A stretch of DNA of 64,000 bases, taken from JBJEFI01 sp051873875 (GTDB lineage Bacteria > Bacillota > Bacilli > Bacillales > Bacillaceae_G). A model generated the notes under the pieces. The model ran no database searches. It worked only from the letters and a program-made list of their open reading frames with translations, and was not told where the DNA came from. Made by a program: the position numbers and the translations under genes. This document shows, one piece after another, positions 1 to 8,334 of this stretch; position 1 is the first letter of the stretch; every line of letters begins with the position of its first letter. The stretch lies in assembly GCA_051873875.1 (NCBI GenBank), contig JBJEFI010000060.1, forward strand, positions 55,809 through 119,808, in the 5' to 3' direction.

Positions 1-485
1 CCAGCTGTCGCCTTAATGATGATTGGATACCCCATTTTATTTGCTAAGCTAATCGCTTCTTCAATATTTTTAATAATGCCATCGCTCCCTGGTACAATTG
101 GAACCCCAGCCTCTTTCATTGTTTCTCTTGCTACGTCTTTTATTCCCATCTTCATAATAGATTCTACTCGAGGTCCGATGAAAATAATCCCGCACTCATT
201 ACACAGTTCTGCGAAACTAGCATTTTCGGCTAAGAATCCATATCCTGGATGAATAGCGTCACATTGTGTTAACGTAGCTATTGAAATAATATTCGTGAAG
301 TTTAAGTAACTTTCTTTTGATGATGTTGGCCCAACACAATAAGCTTCATCTGCTAATTGTACATGAAGGGCCTCTTTGTCCCCCTCAGAAAAAATAGCTA
401 CCGTTTTCACATCTAATTCACGGCATGCACGAATAATTCGAATTGCAATTTCGCCACGATTGGCAATTAACACTTTTTTTATCAT
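1..485 (-). CDS. accC: Biotin carboxylase subunit of acetyl-CoA carboxylase (5' part only)
   Basis: AccC carboxylates the biotin carried by AccB, the first half-reaction of acetyl-CoA carboxylase and the entry to fatty-acid synthesis. About 161 N-terminal codons are present and the rest lies beyond the left edge. The start MIKKVLIANRGEIAIR and the motif HPGYGFLAEN belong to the biotin carboxylase N-domain, followed by the beginning of the ATP-grasp domain. The ATG at 485 lies behind a weak AGGGGTTG site. It starts 13 bases after the accB stop, so accB and accC form one transcript, as in most Bacilli. Confidence 0.96.
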   Translation of the reverse strand, partial: MIKKVLIANRGEIAIRIIRACRELDVKTVAIFSEGDKEALHVQLADEAYCVGPTSSKESYLNFTNIISIATLTQCDAIHPGYGFLAENASFAELCNECGIIFIGPRVESIMKMGIKDVARETMKEAGVPIVPGSDGIIKNIEEAISLANKMGYPIIIKATA

Positions 486-498
486 TGGTTACAACCCC

Positions 499-996
499 TT
501 ATGCTCGAACTCTAAATAACGGTTGTCCATATTCTACTAATTGACCGTTTTCCGCTAGTACTTCTACTACTTCTCCAGTTAATTCTGCTTCAATCTCATT
601 AAATAATTTCATCGCTTCGACAATACAAACAACTGTATCATCACTTACTTTATCTCCCACTTTTACATAGGCAGGTTGGTCTGGTGATGGAGATATATAA
701 AAAGTACCTACCATTGGCGATTTAATTTCTTTTAAATTTGCATCTTGTACTTTTTCAGAAACTACAGGAGCTACAGGTTGTGCCTGTTGCACGACTGGAG
801 TAGCTTGTTGTACTGGTTCCTGTACTGTAACAGCAGTTTGAACTGGCGCTGCAACTGCTTGAACTGGAGTTTCTACAACAACTTTTCCTACTTCTTTACG
901 TAATTTTAAGCTTGTCCCATTTTCTTCAAATTCTAACTCACTAAGCGTTGATTGATCAACTAAACGTATTAACTCTCGAATTTCTTGAATTTTCAT
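499..996 (-). CDS. accB: Biotin carboxyl carrier protein of acetyl-CoA carboxylase
   Basis: 165 residues. The N-terminal ~35 residues form the AccB-specific helix region, the middle (about 50-90) is a Pro/Ala/Val/Gln-rich flexible linker, and the C-terminal ~75 residues form the biotinyl domain. EAMKL contains the biotin-accepting lysine (about residue 130). The ATG at 996 was chosen because AAAGGTGGG lies 6-7 bases upstream and family members begin MKIQEIREL; a longer reading to 1023 would add residues not seen in the family. It is the first gene of the accBC transcript. A 15-base perfect palindrome lies about 80 bases upstream and may control it. Confidence 0.97.
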   Translation of the reverse strand: MKIQEIRELIRLVDQSTLSELEFEENGTSLKLRKEVGKVVVETPVQAVAAPVQTAVTVQEPVQQATPVVQQAQPVAPVVSEKVQDANLKEIKSPMVGTFYISPSPDQPAYVKVGDKVSDDTVVCIVEAMKLFNEIEAELTGEVVEVLAENGQLVEYGQPLFRVRA

Positions 997-1072
997 GTTT
1001 AACCCACCTTTTCTTGTTATCACCTTTTATATTAAGGTAATTTTAAGAACTTTTCCACTTTTCAGTAACTAC

Positions 1073-1092
1073 ATAATAGTGGTCAGACCACT
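1073..1092 (-). promoter_or_regulatory. Candidate operator and -10 element of accBC
   Basis: AGTGGTCAGACCACT at 1078-1092 is a perfect 7-1-7 inverted repeat. On the minus strand it runs straight into TATTAT (1078-1073), a possible -10 box, with a poor -35 (TTTGTT or TTGTTG) on its other side. The core TGGT-N3-ACCA has the shape of sites bound by FadR-subfamily GntR regulators. The regulator is not known, and the -35 is weak. Confidence 0.45.
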
Positions 1093-1099
1093 ACAACAA

Positions 1100-1124
1100 A
1101 GAAAAAACTGGCTAATAAGCCAGA
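1100..1124 (-). terminator. Rho-independent terminator after spoIIIAH
   Basis: The minus strand reads CTGGCTTATTAGCCAG (stem with a short loop) followed by TTTTTT. It closes the spoIIIA operon and separates it from accBC. Confidence 0.85.
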
Positions 1125-1157
1125 TTCTATTTTCTTTCTGCTATTATACTATACTAG

Positions 1158-1682
1158 TTATTTTTTGGGAACTTGAAATTGAACAGCCACTTCTTTTTGT
1201 CCTAATTCTTTTCTAACTACTTTAATAATCTCGTTTGCTTTTTTCTTAGAATCCTGTTGTGTAACAACGTATACTTGTACTTCATTTTCCTCCGCTTTTA
1301 CTAACACATCGTTATATCCTTGTGTTTTAATTACCCCTTCTATGGTTGCTTCCTTTTCACCAAGTTCTATCAACTGCTCTGATTTCTCAATTAATTCGTT
1401 CTTTTTGTCTGCTGTAATATCTTTTGCAGCTGCCATTGCCATTAACTCTTCTTTTAATGCATCACGTTGCTCGTTAATTTTCAATCGTAATTGGGTTAAC
1501 TCCGCACTCGTCCCCTCTTTTACCGTCATTTTACCTGTTCCACTTGTTTCTTTTGATTCTTTACCTTGTTGTTCTTCAACTAAATTAGTTGTTCCCATAT
1601 CTGGATTTGTCACATAATAAACTGATAAAACAATAACTAATGTTAACATTGTTAACAACCACATTGTTTGTTTTCTTAACAT
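1158..1682 (-). CDS. spoIIIAH: Stage III sporulation protein AH
   Basis: Mother-cell membrane protein whose extracellular domain binds forespore SpoIIQ, forming the channel ('feeding tube') between the two cells during engulfment. 174 residues: one membrane segment at about 8-25, a Ser/Lys/Thr-rich linker, a charged helix (about 60-110) and a C-terminal ring-building-motif fold resembling the YscJ/FliF family. The B. subtilis protein is longer (about 218), mostly in the linker as far as I can judge. ATG at 1682 lies behind AGGGGGAAAG. It is last in the eight-gene operon, 12 bases after spoIIIAG. Confidence 0.93.
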   Translation of the reverse strand: MLRKQTMWLLTMLTLVIVLSVYYVTNPDMGTTNLVEEQQGKESKETSGTGKMTVKEGTSAELTQLRLKINEQRDALKEELMAMAAAKDITADKKNELIEKSEQLIELGEKEATIEGVIKTQGYNDVLVKAEENEVQVYVVTQQDSKKKANEIIKVVRKELGQKEVAVQFQVPKK

Positions 1683-1694
1683 TTTTCTTTCCCC

Positions 1695-2342
1695 CTATCT
1701 CTTCATTGGCAATACTGACACACGATTACTACCTACCCCTAAAACTCTCGTCACCGCTTCAATAACCATCTGTTTTACTTCAATATTTTCTACCCCATCG
1801 GCAACAACAAGTACTCCTTTTACATCAGCCTTTTCTGTTTTAATTACAAGTGGTTTTTCCTTTCCATCCTCTTTTAAAATAACCGCAGTCTGGTCTTTTT
1901 TTGTACTTTCTATCTTTCGTTTGCCACCTGTTTTATCCGTTTCTTCTGTAATTTGTGTGTGCTCATTTGTATTTTTTTCTAATATTTGAGTATCACTTGC
2001 TTCTAAGTTCACCATTACACTCACATTTTTTACTCCTGAAATTGTTTCAAGCATCTTTTTTAATTGTTGTTCATACCTTCCTTCTTCTTTTGCAATTTCA
2101 GGGGAAGTATTTCGATTTTGTTTAAATGTTTCAACCGTTTCTTCTGTATTTTGATTTGTAATTTTCGGTGTTGTTTGTACTGGGGTTAACGTTTTAGAGT
2201 TTCCAAGTTGCACTATTCCCATAATTGCAATCCCTACTAAGAGTACGACTCCCATCGTTTTTGTATTTAATTTGCTTTCGCCCGTTTTCTCATCCTTTTT
2301 AAATAGCCGAAAATAGTCTACTAAACTTTTCTTTTCTTTCAT
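1695..2342 (-). CDS. spoIIIAG: Stage III sporulation protein AG
   Basis: Forms the large oligomeric ring of the SpoIIIA-SpoIIQ channel in the mother-cell membrane. 215 residues: a cytoplasmic N-terminus, a single membrane helix at about 30-47 (MGVVLLVGIAIMGIVQL), a linker, then a ring-building-motif domain from about residue 85 with a long polar insertion (about 125-155) before the conserved GVLVVADGV segment. The ATG overlaps the spoIIIAF stop (TAATG), implying coupled translation. Confidence 0.94.
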   Translation of the reverse strand: MKEKKSLVDYFRLFKKDEKTGESKLNTKTMGVVLLVGIAIMGIVQLGNSKTLTPVQTTPKITNQNTEETVETFKQNRNTSPEIAKEEGRYEQQLKKMLETISGVKNVSVMVNLEASDTQILEKNTNEHTQITEETDKTGGKRKIESTKKDQTAVILKEDGKEKPLVIKTEKADVKGVLVVADGVENIEVKQMVIEAVTRVLGVGSNRVSVLPMKR

Positions 2343-2971
2343 TACTCATTCGTCCCCCCTTCTACACCTAGTGCAATATTTTCTTGTGCAATCCCCCATT
2401 TTTCTGACAAAAGTGCAAGTATTTCCTCTTTTGCTAGAATGGTTGTTTCTTTTTCAATAAGAGAAGCAGTTGCATCAATTACCACTTCCTTTACTGATCC
2501 AATCGTTTCTGAAGATGTAGGTTGTCCTTCCTTTAGCTTAACGTTGACCACTTGTATGTCGTCATTAGACTGAATTGCTTCTATATTTTCTTTTGGAACT
2601 ACTTCTACAGAAACAACCTCTTGATTAAACTGCTTGAATACATCCTTTTGCACTTGTTCCTTTAATTGGACAGCCATCTGTTTTAAAATATATGCACGTT
2701 GTGTGTCTTCTATTTCACTTTTTGTTAAATTTAATTGATTTTCTACTTCTCCATTTGCAATATACGTTTCTGGTTTAAAAGATGAAATAACTTGAGCAAT
2801 GTCCGCCCTAAACAATTGAAATAACGGATTTAAAATAATTGTAATTAGCAATAAGCCAACAACCATTTTTACATATTTACCCATATTAGAATTGGGTAAA
2901 ATCATACTTAACACGGTTGCAAATAAAATAAAAACAACAATATTACTAACCCACTCTACAATAAAACCCAT
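2342..2971 (-). CDS. spoIIIAF: Stage III sporulation protein AF
   Basis: Membrane component of the SpoIIIA complex. 209 residues: two membrane helices near the N-terminus (about 8-24 and 33-50) followed by a soluble domain outside the membrane that in the family has a ring-building-like fold. ATG at 2971 has AGGTG 6 bases upstream. The stop overlaps the spoIIIAG start by one base. The length agrees with the B. subtilis homologue (about 206). Confidence 0.92.
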   Translation of the reverse strand: MGFIVEWVSNIVVFILFATVLSMILPNSNMGKYVKMVVGLLLITIILNPLFQLFRADIAQVISSFKPETYIANGEVENQLNLTKSEIEDTQRAYILKQMAVQLKEQVQKDVFKQFNQEVVSVEVVPKENIEAIQSNDDIQVVNVKLKEGQPTSSETIGSVKEVVIDATASLIEKETTILAKEEILALLSEKWGIAQENIALGVEGGTNE

Positions 2972-2975
2972 TTTT

Positions 2976-4163
2976 TCACCTCATCATCATTGTGATATTG
3001 CCAGCCGTAATAATAACGGTAATGCAAAGGAAAAACATAAGCGAAACGATTGCCAAAGAGGTGAAAACATACAGTATACTTTTACCAATTACATCTAAAC
3101 ATTTCACAATTGAACCACCTGCAATTGGCTGTAAAACTGCACTTGTAAATTTATAAATTAATGCAATTGCAAAGATTTTTAAAGCTGGAAATGCAGCAAT
3201 AAGTAATAAAATAACGACACCAGAAATTCCCACCATATTTTTCAAAATAGCGGAAGCACTAATGACCGTATCTGTCGCTTCTGTAAATGCCCTTCCGACA
3301 ACTGGAATGAAATTACTTGTCACAAATTTAGCTGTTTTAACAGCTAGTCCATCTGAAATAGCTGTTGCTGTCCCTTGAACAGAAATGACACCTAGAAAAA
3401 TCGTTAAAAAAACACTTATGAGCCAGATTCCCGCTTTGTTTAACAAATTTGCGAGACTAGTTACTTTATATTCTGAGTTAATTTGACTAACGATATTTAA
3501 AATAGCTGCCAGTAAGAAAAGTGGGAGCACAAAATATTTCATTAATAATCCGCTCGTATTCATTAAAAATAGAATAAGCGGATGAAAAAAAGCTGCCGAC
3601 AGAACAGAACCAGTTGTGGCAATTAACCCTAGTAATAATGGTAATAGTGCTAACACAAAGCCAATCATCATTTCAATCGTTTCTAACGTATACGTGGTAA
3701 CTAGATGAAAACTATTAAGAGTAAAAACGATTAATACGAGAAAAATCACAATCTCTGCTATCTTGCTCACTGTACTTTTTTCAAATGCAGACTGTAAGGC
3801 ATTTAAAACAGCACTAAATATAGTCAATACAATGAGTGTTCCCATTAACTTTCCATTTGCTAATACTTCATAAAACAAAAACTTTAATAAACTAATAAAC
3901 CATTCTTTTAAAGAAAAGGTCCCCTCCCCTTTCACAAAATCACTAAATGTTCCTCGTTGACTTTCTGGCAAGTAGCCACCATATTGATCCATTAGCTGTT
4001 CCCAATAGCCTTGGACGTTTTCTAACCCCAAGGCATCCATACTTTCTTCTACTACTTTATCTTGAATATTTTCTATATTGGTGGAAGTCGTAGCTTGTAC
4101 ATCATTTGGTATCAAAAATAAAACAAGGAAAAGGAGAAAGAATATTCCTTTTGCTTTTTTCAT
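2976..4163 (-). CDS. spoIIIAE: Stage III sporulation protein AE
   Basis: Large polytopic membrane subunit of the SpoIIIA complex, proposed to form its transport core. 395 residues. A signal peptide (residues 1-25, ending near VQA) precedes an external segment with SQRGTFSDFV, then about six to eight membrane helices from residue 90 to the C-terminus. Start ATG at 4163 follows an AGGAGAGG-type site. The gene is followed after 4 bases by spoIIIAF. Size matches the family (about 399). Confidence 0.95.
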   Translation of the reverse strand: MKKAKGIFFLLFLVLFLIPNDVQATTSTNIENIQDKVVEESMDALGLENVQGYWEQLMDQYGGYLPESQRGTFSDFVKGEGTFSLKEWFISLLKFLFYEVLANGKLMGTLIVLTIFSAVLNALQSAFEKSTVSKIAEIVIFLVLIVFTLNSFHLVTTYTLETIEMMIGFVLALLPLLLGLIATTGSVLSAAFFHPLILFLMNTSGLLMKYFVLPLFLLAAILNIVSQINSEYKVTSLANLLNKAGIWLISVFLTIFLGVISVQGTATAISDGLAVKTAKFVTSNFIPVVGRAFTEATDTVISASAILKNMVGISGVVILLLIAAFPALKIFAIALIYKFTSAVLQPIAGGSIVKCLDVIGKSILYVFTSLAIVSLMFFLCITVIITAGNITMMMR

Positions 4164-4185
4164 ACAATCCTCTCCTTATCACTTC

Positions 4186-4578
4186 TTATACTTTCGGTAA
4201 AAAACCTAATATGGTTTCAATGACAACCGTTAAAATCGGAATAGCCAACGCCAAAATTAATATTTTTCCAGCCAACTCTATTTTAGAAGCAATTGTTCCT
4301 TGTCCAGCGTCCTTTGTAATTTGAGAACCAAATTCGGCAATATAGGCAATGCCGATAATTTTCAAAAGAGTTTCTACATACACCATATTAATATTTGTTG
4401 ATTGCGCTATTCGAGTAATCATTCCTAGTACGTTGCTTATTTGATTCATTAAGTAAAGAAACATAACCGTTCCAACAAATACAACAAATAGGGTTGTCAA
4501 ATTCGATTTATATTCTTTTAATAAAGACGCCAAAAAAGTTGCAATTAAACCAATACCAACAATTTTTAAAATTTCAAT
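4186..4578 (-). CDS. spoIIIAD: Stage III sporulation protein AD, with an apparent ATT start
   Basis: Small membrane subunit of the SpoIIIA complex. The conserved N-terminus (EILKIVGIGLIATFLASL) is encoded in frame from about 4575, but no ATG, GTG or TTG occurs there. The first listed start codon is a TTG at 4533, inside the first membrane helix. GTGAGGAGGGG lies directly before two in-frame ATT codons (4584 and 4578); the one at 4578 is 6 bases from the Shine-Dalgarno sequence and is my choice. It gives 130 residues, against about 133 in B. subtilis. Three membrane helices; NMVYVETLLKIIGIAYIAEF is the family signature. An ATT start as in infC, or a sequence error, would both explain this. Confidence 0.85.
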   Translation of the reverse strand: MEILKIVGIGLIATFLASLLKEYKSNLTTLFVVFVGTVMFLYLMNQISNVLGMITRIAQSTNINMVYVETLLKIIGIAYIAEFGSQITKDAGQGTIASKIELAGKILILALAIPILTVVIETILGFLPKV

Positions 4579-4596
4579 GACAATCCCCTCCTCACC

Positions 4597-4800
4597 CTAT
4601 TGAAACAAAAAGACACTTTTTACTTTATCAAAGAGATCGTCAACAACGGTTGTGACACGAAACAATACAATGACGAAGGCAATAAGAACAACATACATGT
4701 TATAATCCTTTTGCCCAAATTTGTCTAAAATGGTTGTGATAAATGCAACTACTATTCCGATACCAGCAATTTGAAAAATGAGTGATACATCTAACTCCAT
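4597..4800 (-). CDS. spoIIIAC: Stage III sporulation protein AC
   Basis: 67-residue membrane protein with two helices (about 6-25 and 33-51). FQIAGIGIVVAF near the start and VDDLFDKVKSVFLFQ at the end are family hallmarks. It works with SpoIIIAD/AE in the mother-cell membrane. ATG at 4800 has AGGAG about 9 bases upstream. Twelve to eighteen bases separate its stop from the spoIIIAD start, depending on which ATT is used. Confidence 0.94.
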   Translation of the reverse strand: MELDVSLIFQIAGIGIVVAFITTILDKFGQKDYNMYVVLIAFVIVLFRVTTVVDDLFDKVKSVFLFQ

Positions 4801-4818
4801 CTCCCCTAACTCCTCTCC

Positions 4819-5334
4819 TTAATAAAGAATAATGACAAGTAATAATCCTACTAATACTCCCATCATTTTAGCCATTTTTTCATATTGCTGTTGCCTTTCA
4901 ACCGCCTCTGTCTCCATTCGATTTAAATGATTCATTGTCAGCAAAATATGTTTTTGTTGGGAAATACGATCATGTAGACCGAGCGTTTCTCCAAATTGAA
5001 GTAGAATTTGGCAATCTTCTTCTGTTAATGCACTTTTATTTTTAATTGCTTGTACCGATTCTTTCCACGCATCATTTACATTTAATAAACCCATCCGCAA
5101 ATTAGTAGCAAATTTTTGAAATAATTGGGCTAGAGGTTCTTTAAACTGCAAACTAATCTTTTCACAGGCGTCACTTAATGGGAGTTGGCTAAAAACAATT
5201 TCAGCTTCAAGGGATTGCAATCCATTTTTTAACATCCTAAGTTGTTTTGGCCGATCGGATACTTTTTTAGAAAAATAAAAACCATACCAAGTAGTAGATA
5301 GTAAAATTGCTAACATGCCAATTAGTTTTAACAT
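4819..5334 (-). CDS. spoIIIAB: Stage III sporulation protein AB
   Basis: 171 residues: an N-terminal hydrophobic helix (3-20), a long helical cytoplasmic domain, and a C-terminal membrane helix (about 154-171, MGVLVGLLLVIILY). The layout resembles GspF-type secretion proteins and it is thought to partner the ATPase SpoIIIAA. Its ATG at 5334 lies inside the end of spoIIIAA (7-base overlap), so the two are translationally coupled. Confidence 0.93.
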   Translation of the reverse strand: MLKLIGMLAILLSTTWYGFYFSKKVSDRPKQLRMLKNGLQSLEAEIVFSQLPLSDACEKISLQFKEPLAQLFQKFATNLRMGLLNVNDAWKESVQAIKNKSALTEEDCQILLQFGETLGLHDRISQQKHILLTMNHLNRMETEAVERQQQYEKMAKMMGVLVGLLLVIILY

Positions 5335-6251
5335 CGCAATGTCGGTTCCTTTCCATACAATACTTGTTGGTTGTGATTATAAATAACCGTTACCATTCCT
5401 GGCCCATCTCGCCGAGACAAGATAATAATTCGTTTAAACGCCTCTTGTTGAAATAATTCATAAAGAGCTGGACGCTTTTTAATATCCTCTAGTTCATGAC
5501 CATGAGCAGTAGCAATAACCGTTACACCTGAATGAATTGCCTCCATAATTGCTACTGTATCTTCGCTACGACCTATTTCATCGACAATTAATACTTCAGG
5601 ACTCATAGAACGAATCATCATCATCATTCCTTCTGCTTTGGGACAAGCATCTAGCACGTCTACTCGTTGTCCTAAATGAAAGGTAGGAATTCCTTTTACA
5701 CTTCCTGTAATTTCTGAACGTTCATCCACAATCCCTACTTTCGCAGAAGGATATTTCCTATCTATTCCTTCACTTACCATCCTTGCAATATCTCGAATTA
5801 ATGTTGTTTTTCCTGTTTGTGGTGCGCCGATAATTAACGTATTTTGCCATCCAGCCTGAAATAAATAAGGGAGATATTGATTGGCTATCCCAACTCGTTC
5901 TGTCGCAATTCGAATATTATAAGAGGTAATATCGCGAATCATCTTTACGCTTCCTTTATCTGTTACTACTTTTCCCGCTAATCCAATTCGATGACCACCT
6001 ACAATCGTAACAAATCCCCGCTTCAATTCTTCTTCTAATGTATACAAAGAATATTGGCTTAATTGATTTAATAAAAATGCACCATCTCGCTCTGTTACTG
6101 TATAAGAAAGTAACATTGCTTTGCTATTACCAATGCATTCTAAAGATCTTCCAATTCGAACTCTTATCTCTTCTAGTGGCTCTACAATATCGTTTAGATA
6201 TGTATGCATCGTTGTTGGTAAAATACGCTGCACTTCAATTGGAATATTCAT
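5328..6251 (-). CDS. spoIIIAA: Stage III sporulation protein AA, ATPase
   Basis: AAA+-like/secretion-type ATPase that is proposed to power the SpoIIIA channel. 307 residues with Walker A GAPQTGKTTLIRD (about 142-154), Walker B VLIVDEIGR and a downstream HSGVTVIATAHGHE segment. ATG at 6251 has GGAG about 12 bases upstream. It is the first spoIIIA gene proper, beginning right after the yqhV stop. I looked for a sigma-E promoter upstream and did not find one I would defend. Confidence 0.95.
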   Translation of the reverse strand: MNIPIEVQRILPTTMHTYLNDIVEPLEEIRVRIGRSLECIGNSKAMLLSYTVTERDGAFLLNQLSQYSLYTLEEELKRGFVTIVGGHRIGLAGKVVTDKGSVKMIRDITSYNIRIATERVGIANQYLPYLFQAGWQNTLIIGAPQTGKTTLIRDIARMVSEGIDRKYPSAKVGIVDERSEITGSVKGIPTFHLGQRVDVLDACPKAEGMMMMIRSMSPEVLIVDEIGRSEDTVAIMEAIHSGVTVIATAHGHELEDIKKRPALYELFQQEAFKRIIILSRRDGPGMVTVIYNHNQQVLYGKEPTLRC

Positions 6252-6252
6252 T

Positions 6253-6534
6253 TTATCGAAATACTCCTACTAAAATACATGTCACACCAATCGCAACTAA
6301 TACGAATTTAGCTGGAGATAATCCATGGGCTACACTAACTAAACCAATTGCCATTGTTGAAACTAAAATAAACGGCCCTATCATTGCTAGCATGGCATTT
6401 AAGGCAATCGACTTTCGTATATCGTTAAAAGAAAGCATAGCGATTGCTGTTAATAGCTCTACACTCCCACCAATTAATCGCAATACAGCCATTGCTAATA
6501 CTCCTGTTGAAAAAGTATCTAACCAATTTTTCAT
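6253..6534 (-). CDS. yqhV: YqhV family membrane protein (DUF2619)
   Basis: 93 residues, largely hydrophobic, with about three membrane helices (10-30, 45-62, 70-90). It matches YqhV, which lies directly ahead of spoIIIAA in Bacillus; its function is not established. ATG at 6534 has AAGGTG upstream. The stop is one base from the spoIIIAA start region, so it is the likely leader gene of the sporulation operon. Confidence 0.85.
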   Translation of the reverse strand: MKNWLDTFSTGVLAMAVLRLIGGSVELLTAIAMLSFNDIRKSIALNAMLAMIGPFILVSTMAIGLVSVAHGLSPAKFVLVAIGVTCILVGVFR

Positions 6535-6644
6535 TTTTTCACCTTCTTGTCCACAAAAAAAATCATTTGTACAACCTTATGCCAAATCCACTTTTTTAAG
6601 AACAACAAAATAAGAATTGAAGCTATATGCCTTAACTTGATTGG

Positions 6645-6692
6645 GAAAAAATAAAAAAATCACTATCCAATTAGTTGGATAGTGATTTTTTC
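6645..6692 (-). terminator. Terminator after efp
   Basis: AATCACTATCCAA-TTAG-TTGGATAGTGATT is a perfect 13-bp stem. On the minus strand it is followed by a T-rich run (ATTTTTTTATTTTTT), ending efp before yqhV. T residues on the other side would also allow termination on the plus strand. Confidence 0.88.
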
Positions 6693-6699
6693 TTTATTA

Positions 6700-7257
6700 T
6701 TATGCGCGAGATACGTATTTACCTTCGCTTGTGTTAATTAATAATGTTTCACCTTCGTTAATGAAAATTGGAACTTGAACAACTAAGCCAGTTTCCATTT
6801 TAGCTGGTTTTGTTACGTTAGAAGCTGTGTCCCCTTTAATACCTGGTTCTGTTTCTTCTACTTTTAACTCAACAGTGTTTGGTAATTCTACCCCTAAAAT
6901 TTCACCTTCAAAGCTCATGATTGAAACTTCCATATTTTCTTTTAAGAACTTTAATTCATAAGCGATTTGTGCTTCTGGGATTTCCACTTGCTCATAAGAT
7001 TGGTTATCCATGAATACGTGTTGGTCACCCATTGCATATAAGTATTGCATTTTGCGGTTTGAGATTTGTGCTTTCGCTACTTTTTCACCAGCACGGAATG
7101 TTTTCTCTTGTACTGCACCAGTACGTAAGTTACGTAATTTTGAACGAACGAACGCTGCACCTTTCCCTGGCTTTACGTGTTGGAAATCAAGCACTTGCCA
7201 AATTGCGTTGTCTACTTCAATTGTAAGACCCGTACGAAAATCGTTTACTGATACCAT
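6700..7257 (-). CDS. efp: Translation elongation factor P
   Basis: EF-P binds the ribosome E-site and relieves stalling at polyproline stretches. 185 residues: KOW-like N-domain (1-63) and two OB folds (66-127 and 130-185). The tip loop [11 protein letters not shown] carries Lys32, the position modified by 5-aminopentanol in B. subtilis. ATG at 7257 was chosen because TTTGGAGGAAAA sits just upstream; an in-frame TTG five codons earlier lies before that site. It follows the peptidase gene by 18 bases, so it is likely co-transcribed with aroQ and the peptidase. Confidence 0.97.
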   Translation of the reverse strand: MVSVNDFRTGLTIEVDNAIWQVLDFQHVKPGKGAAFVRSKLRNLRTGAVQEKTFRAGEKVAKAQISNRKMQYLYAMGDQHVFMDNQSYEQVEIPEAQIAYELKFLKENMEVSIMSFEGEILGVELPNTVELKVEETEPGIKGDTASNVTKPAKMETGLVVQVPIFINEGETLLINTSEGKYVSRA

Positions 7258-7275
7258 TCTTTTTTCCTCCAAAAA

Positions 7276-8334
7276 CTATAATATAATTAACTCTTTTGTA
7301 GAGTGTATTAAACTTTCATTGCCATGCTCTTTTACAATTGTGTCATCTTCAATTCGGACGCCACCAACACCTGGTAAATAAATACCTGGCTCACATGTCA
7401 CAACCATATTTGGTTGTAACACCATATCCGATTTAAACGATAACATTGGTCCTTCATGTACTTCCATACCTATACCATGCCCCGTTGAATGCCCATAATA
7501 TTCGCCATAACCCATTTCTGTTATGTAATCGCGAGTTAATGCATCGGCTTCTATACCAGTAATACCCGCCTTAATTCCATTCATACCACGAAGCTGCGCT
7601 TCTAATACAATGTTATAAATCTCTTCAAGTTTTTTACTTGGTTTTCCAACAGCAATTGTTCTCGTCATATCAGAAATATAGCCATTATAGTATGCCCCAT
7701 AATCCATTGTAACAAAATCGCCTACTTGAATCTCTTTGTCTGTGGCAACACCATGAGGCAAGGCAGAACGAGTACCTGACGCAACAATTATATCAAAAGA
7801 AGAAGATGTTGCACCTTGTTTTCTCATAAAGAATTCAAGTTCATTTGACACTTGTAATTCTGTAACACCTGGCTTAATAAAAGTTAAAATATGGTCGAAT
7901 GCTGCATCTGCAATTTGAGCCGCATCCTTTAATATCTTAATCTCTGCTGGGCTCTTAATCAAGCGTAAGTTTTCAATAAGTGAAGATACTGGCACAAATT
8001 CACATGATAAAGCACTTACATACGTCATATGCGTTGCAAAAGTAAGGTGATCTTGCTCAAATCCTAAACGTTTAATTCCCATTGCCTTCGCTTGCTTCGC
8101 AACTTCCTCTGCAATAGGACCTACATGCTTTACGATTTCATAACCAATACATTGAGTAGCCGCTTGTTCTGTATAGCGGAAATCCGTAATAAATTTTGCT
8201 TCATGTTCAGAAATTAATACAACACCAGAAGTTCCTGTAAATCCTGTCATATACGAACGATTATACGTGCTTGTAATTAACATGCCATCAATGTCTGCTT
8301 GTTTAAAAAGATTACGTAATTTCTCTACTTTCAT
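7276..8334 (-). CDS. yqhT: M24 family metallopeptidase, Xaa-Pro dipeptidase type
   Basis: Cytoplasmic metallopeptidase that cleaves the bond before proline in peptides. 352 residues: creatinase-like N-domain (about 1-125) and a pita-bread catalytic domain (130-350). The dinuclear metal site is visible: MDYGAYYNGYISDMTRT (two Asp), GHSTGHGIGMEVHEGP (His), CEPGIY (Glu) and VRIEDD (Glu). Its ATG overlaps the aroQ stop (ATGA). The location before efp matches B. subtilis yqhT (papA). Confidence 0.93.
   Translation of the reverse strand: MKVEKLRNLFKQADIDGMLITSTYNRSYMTGFTGTSGVVLISEHEAKFITDFRYTEQAATQCIGYEIVKHVGPIAEEVAKQAKAMGIKRLGFEQDHLTFATHMTYVSALSCEFVPVSSLIENLRLIKSPAEIKILKDAAQIADAAFDHILTFIKPGVTELQVSNELEFFMRKQGATSSSFDIIVASGTRSALPHGVATDKEIQVGDFVTMDYGAYYNGYISDMTRTIAVGKPSKKLEEIYNIVLEAQLRGMNGIKAGITGIEADALTRDYITEMGYGEYYGHSTGHGIGMEVHEGPMLSFKSDMVLQPNMVVTCEPGIYLPGVGGVRIEDDTIVKEHGNESLIHSTKELIIL

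Noticed and set aside
6535..6644. Sigma-E promoter ahead of yqhV-spoIIIA
   Set aside because: GGCATAT and CATAAGGT stretches occur, but not at the 13-15 base spacing with a matching partner.
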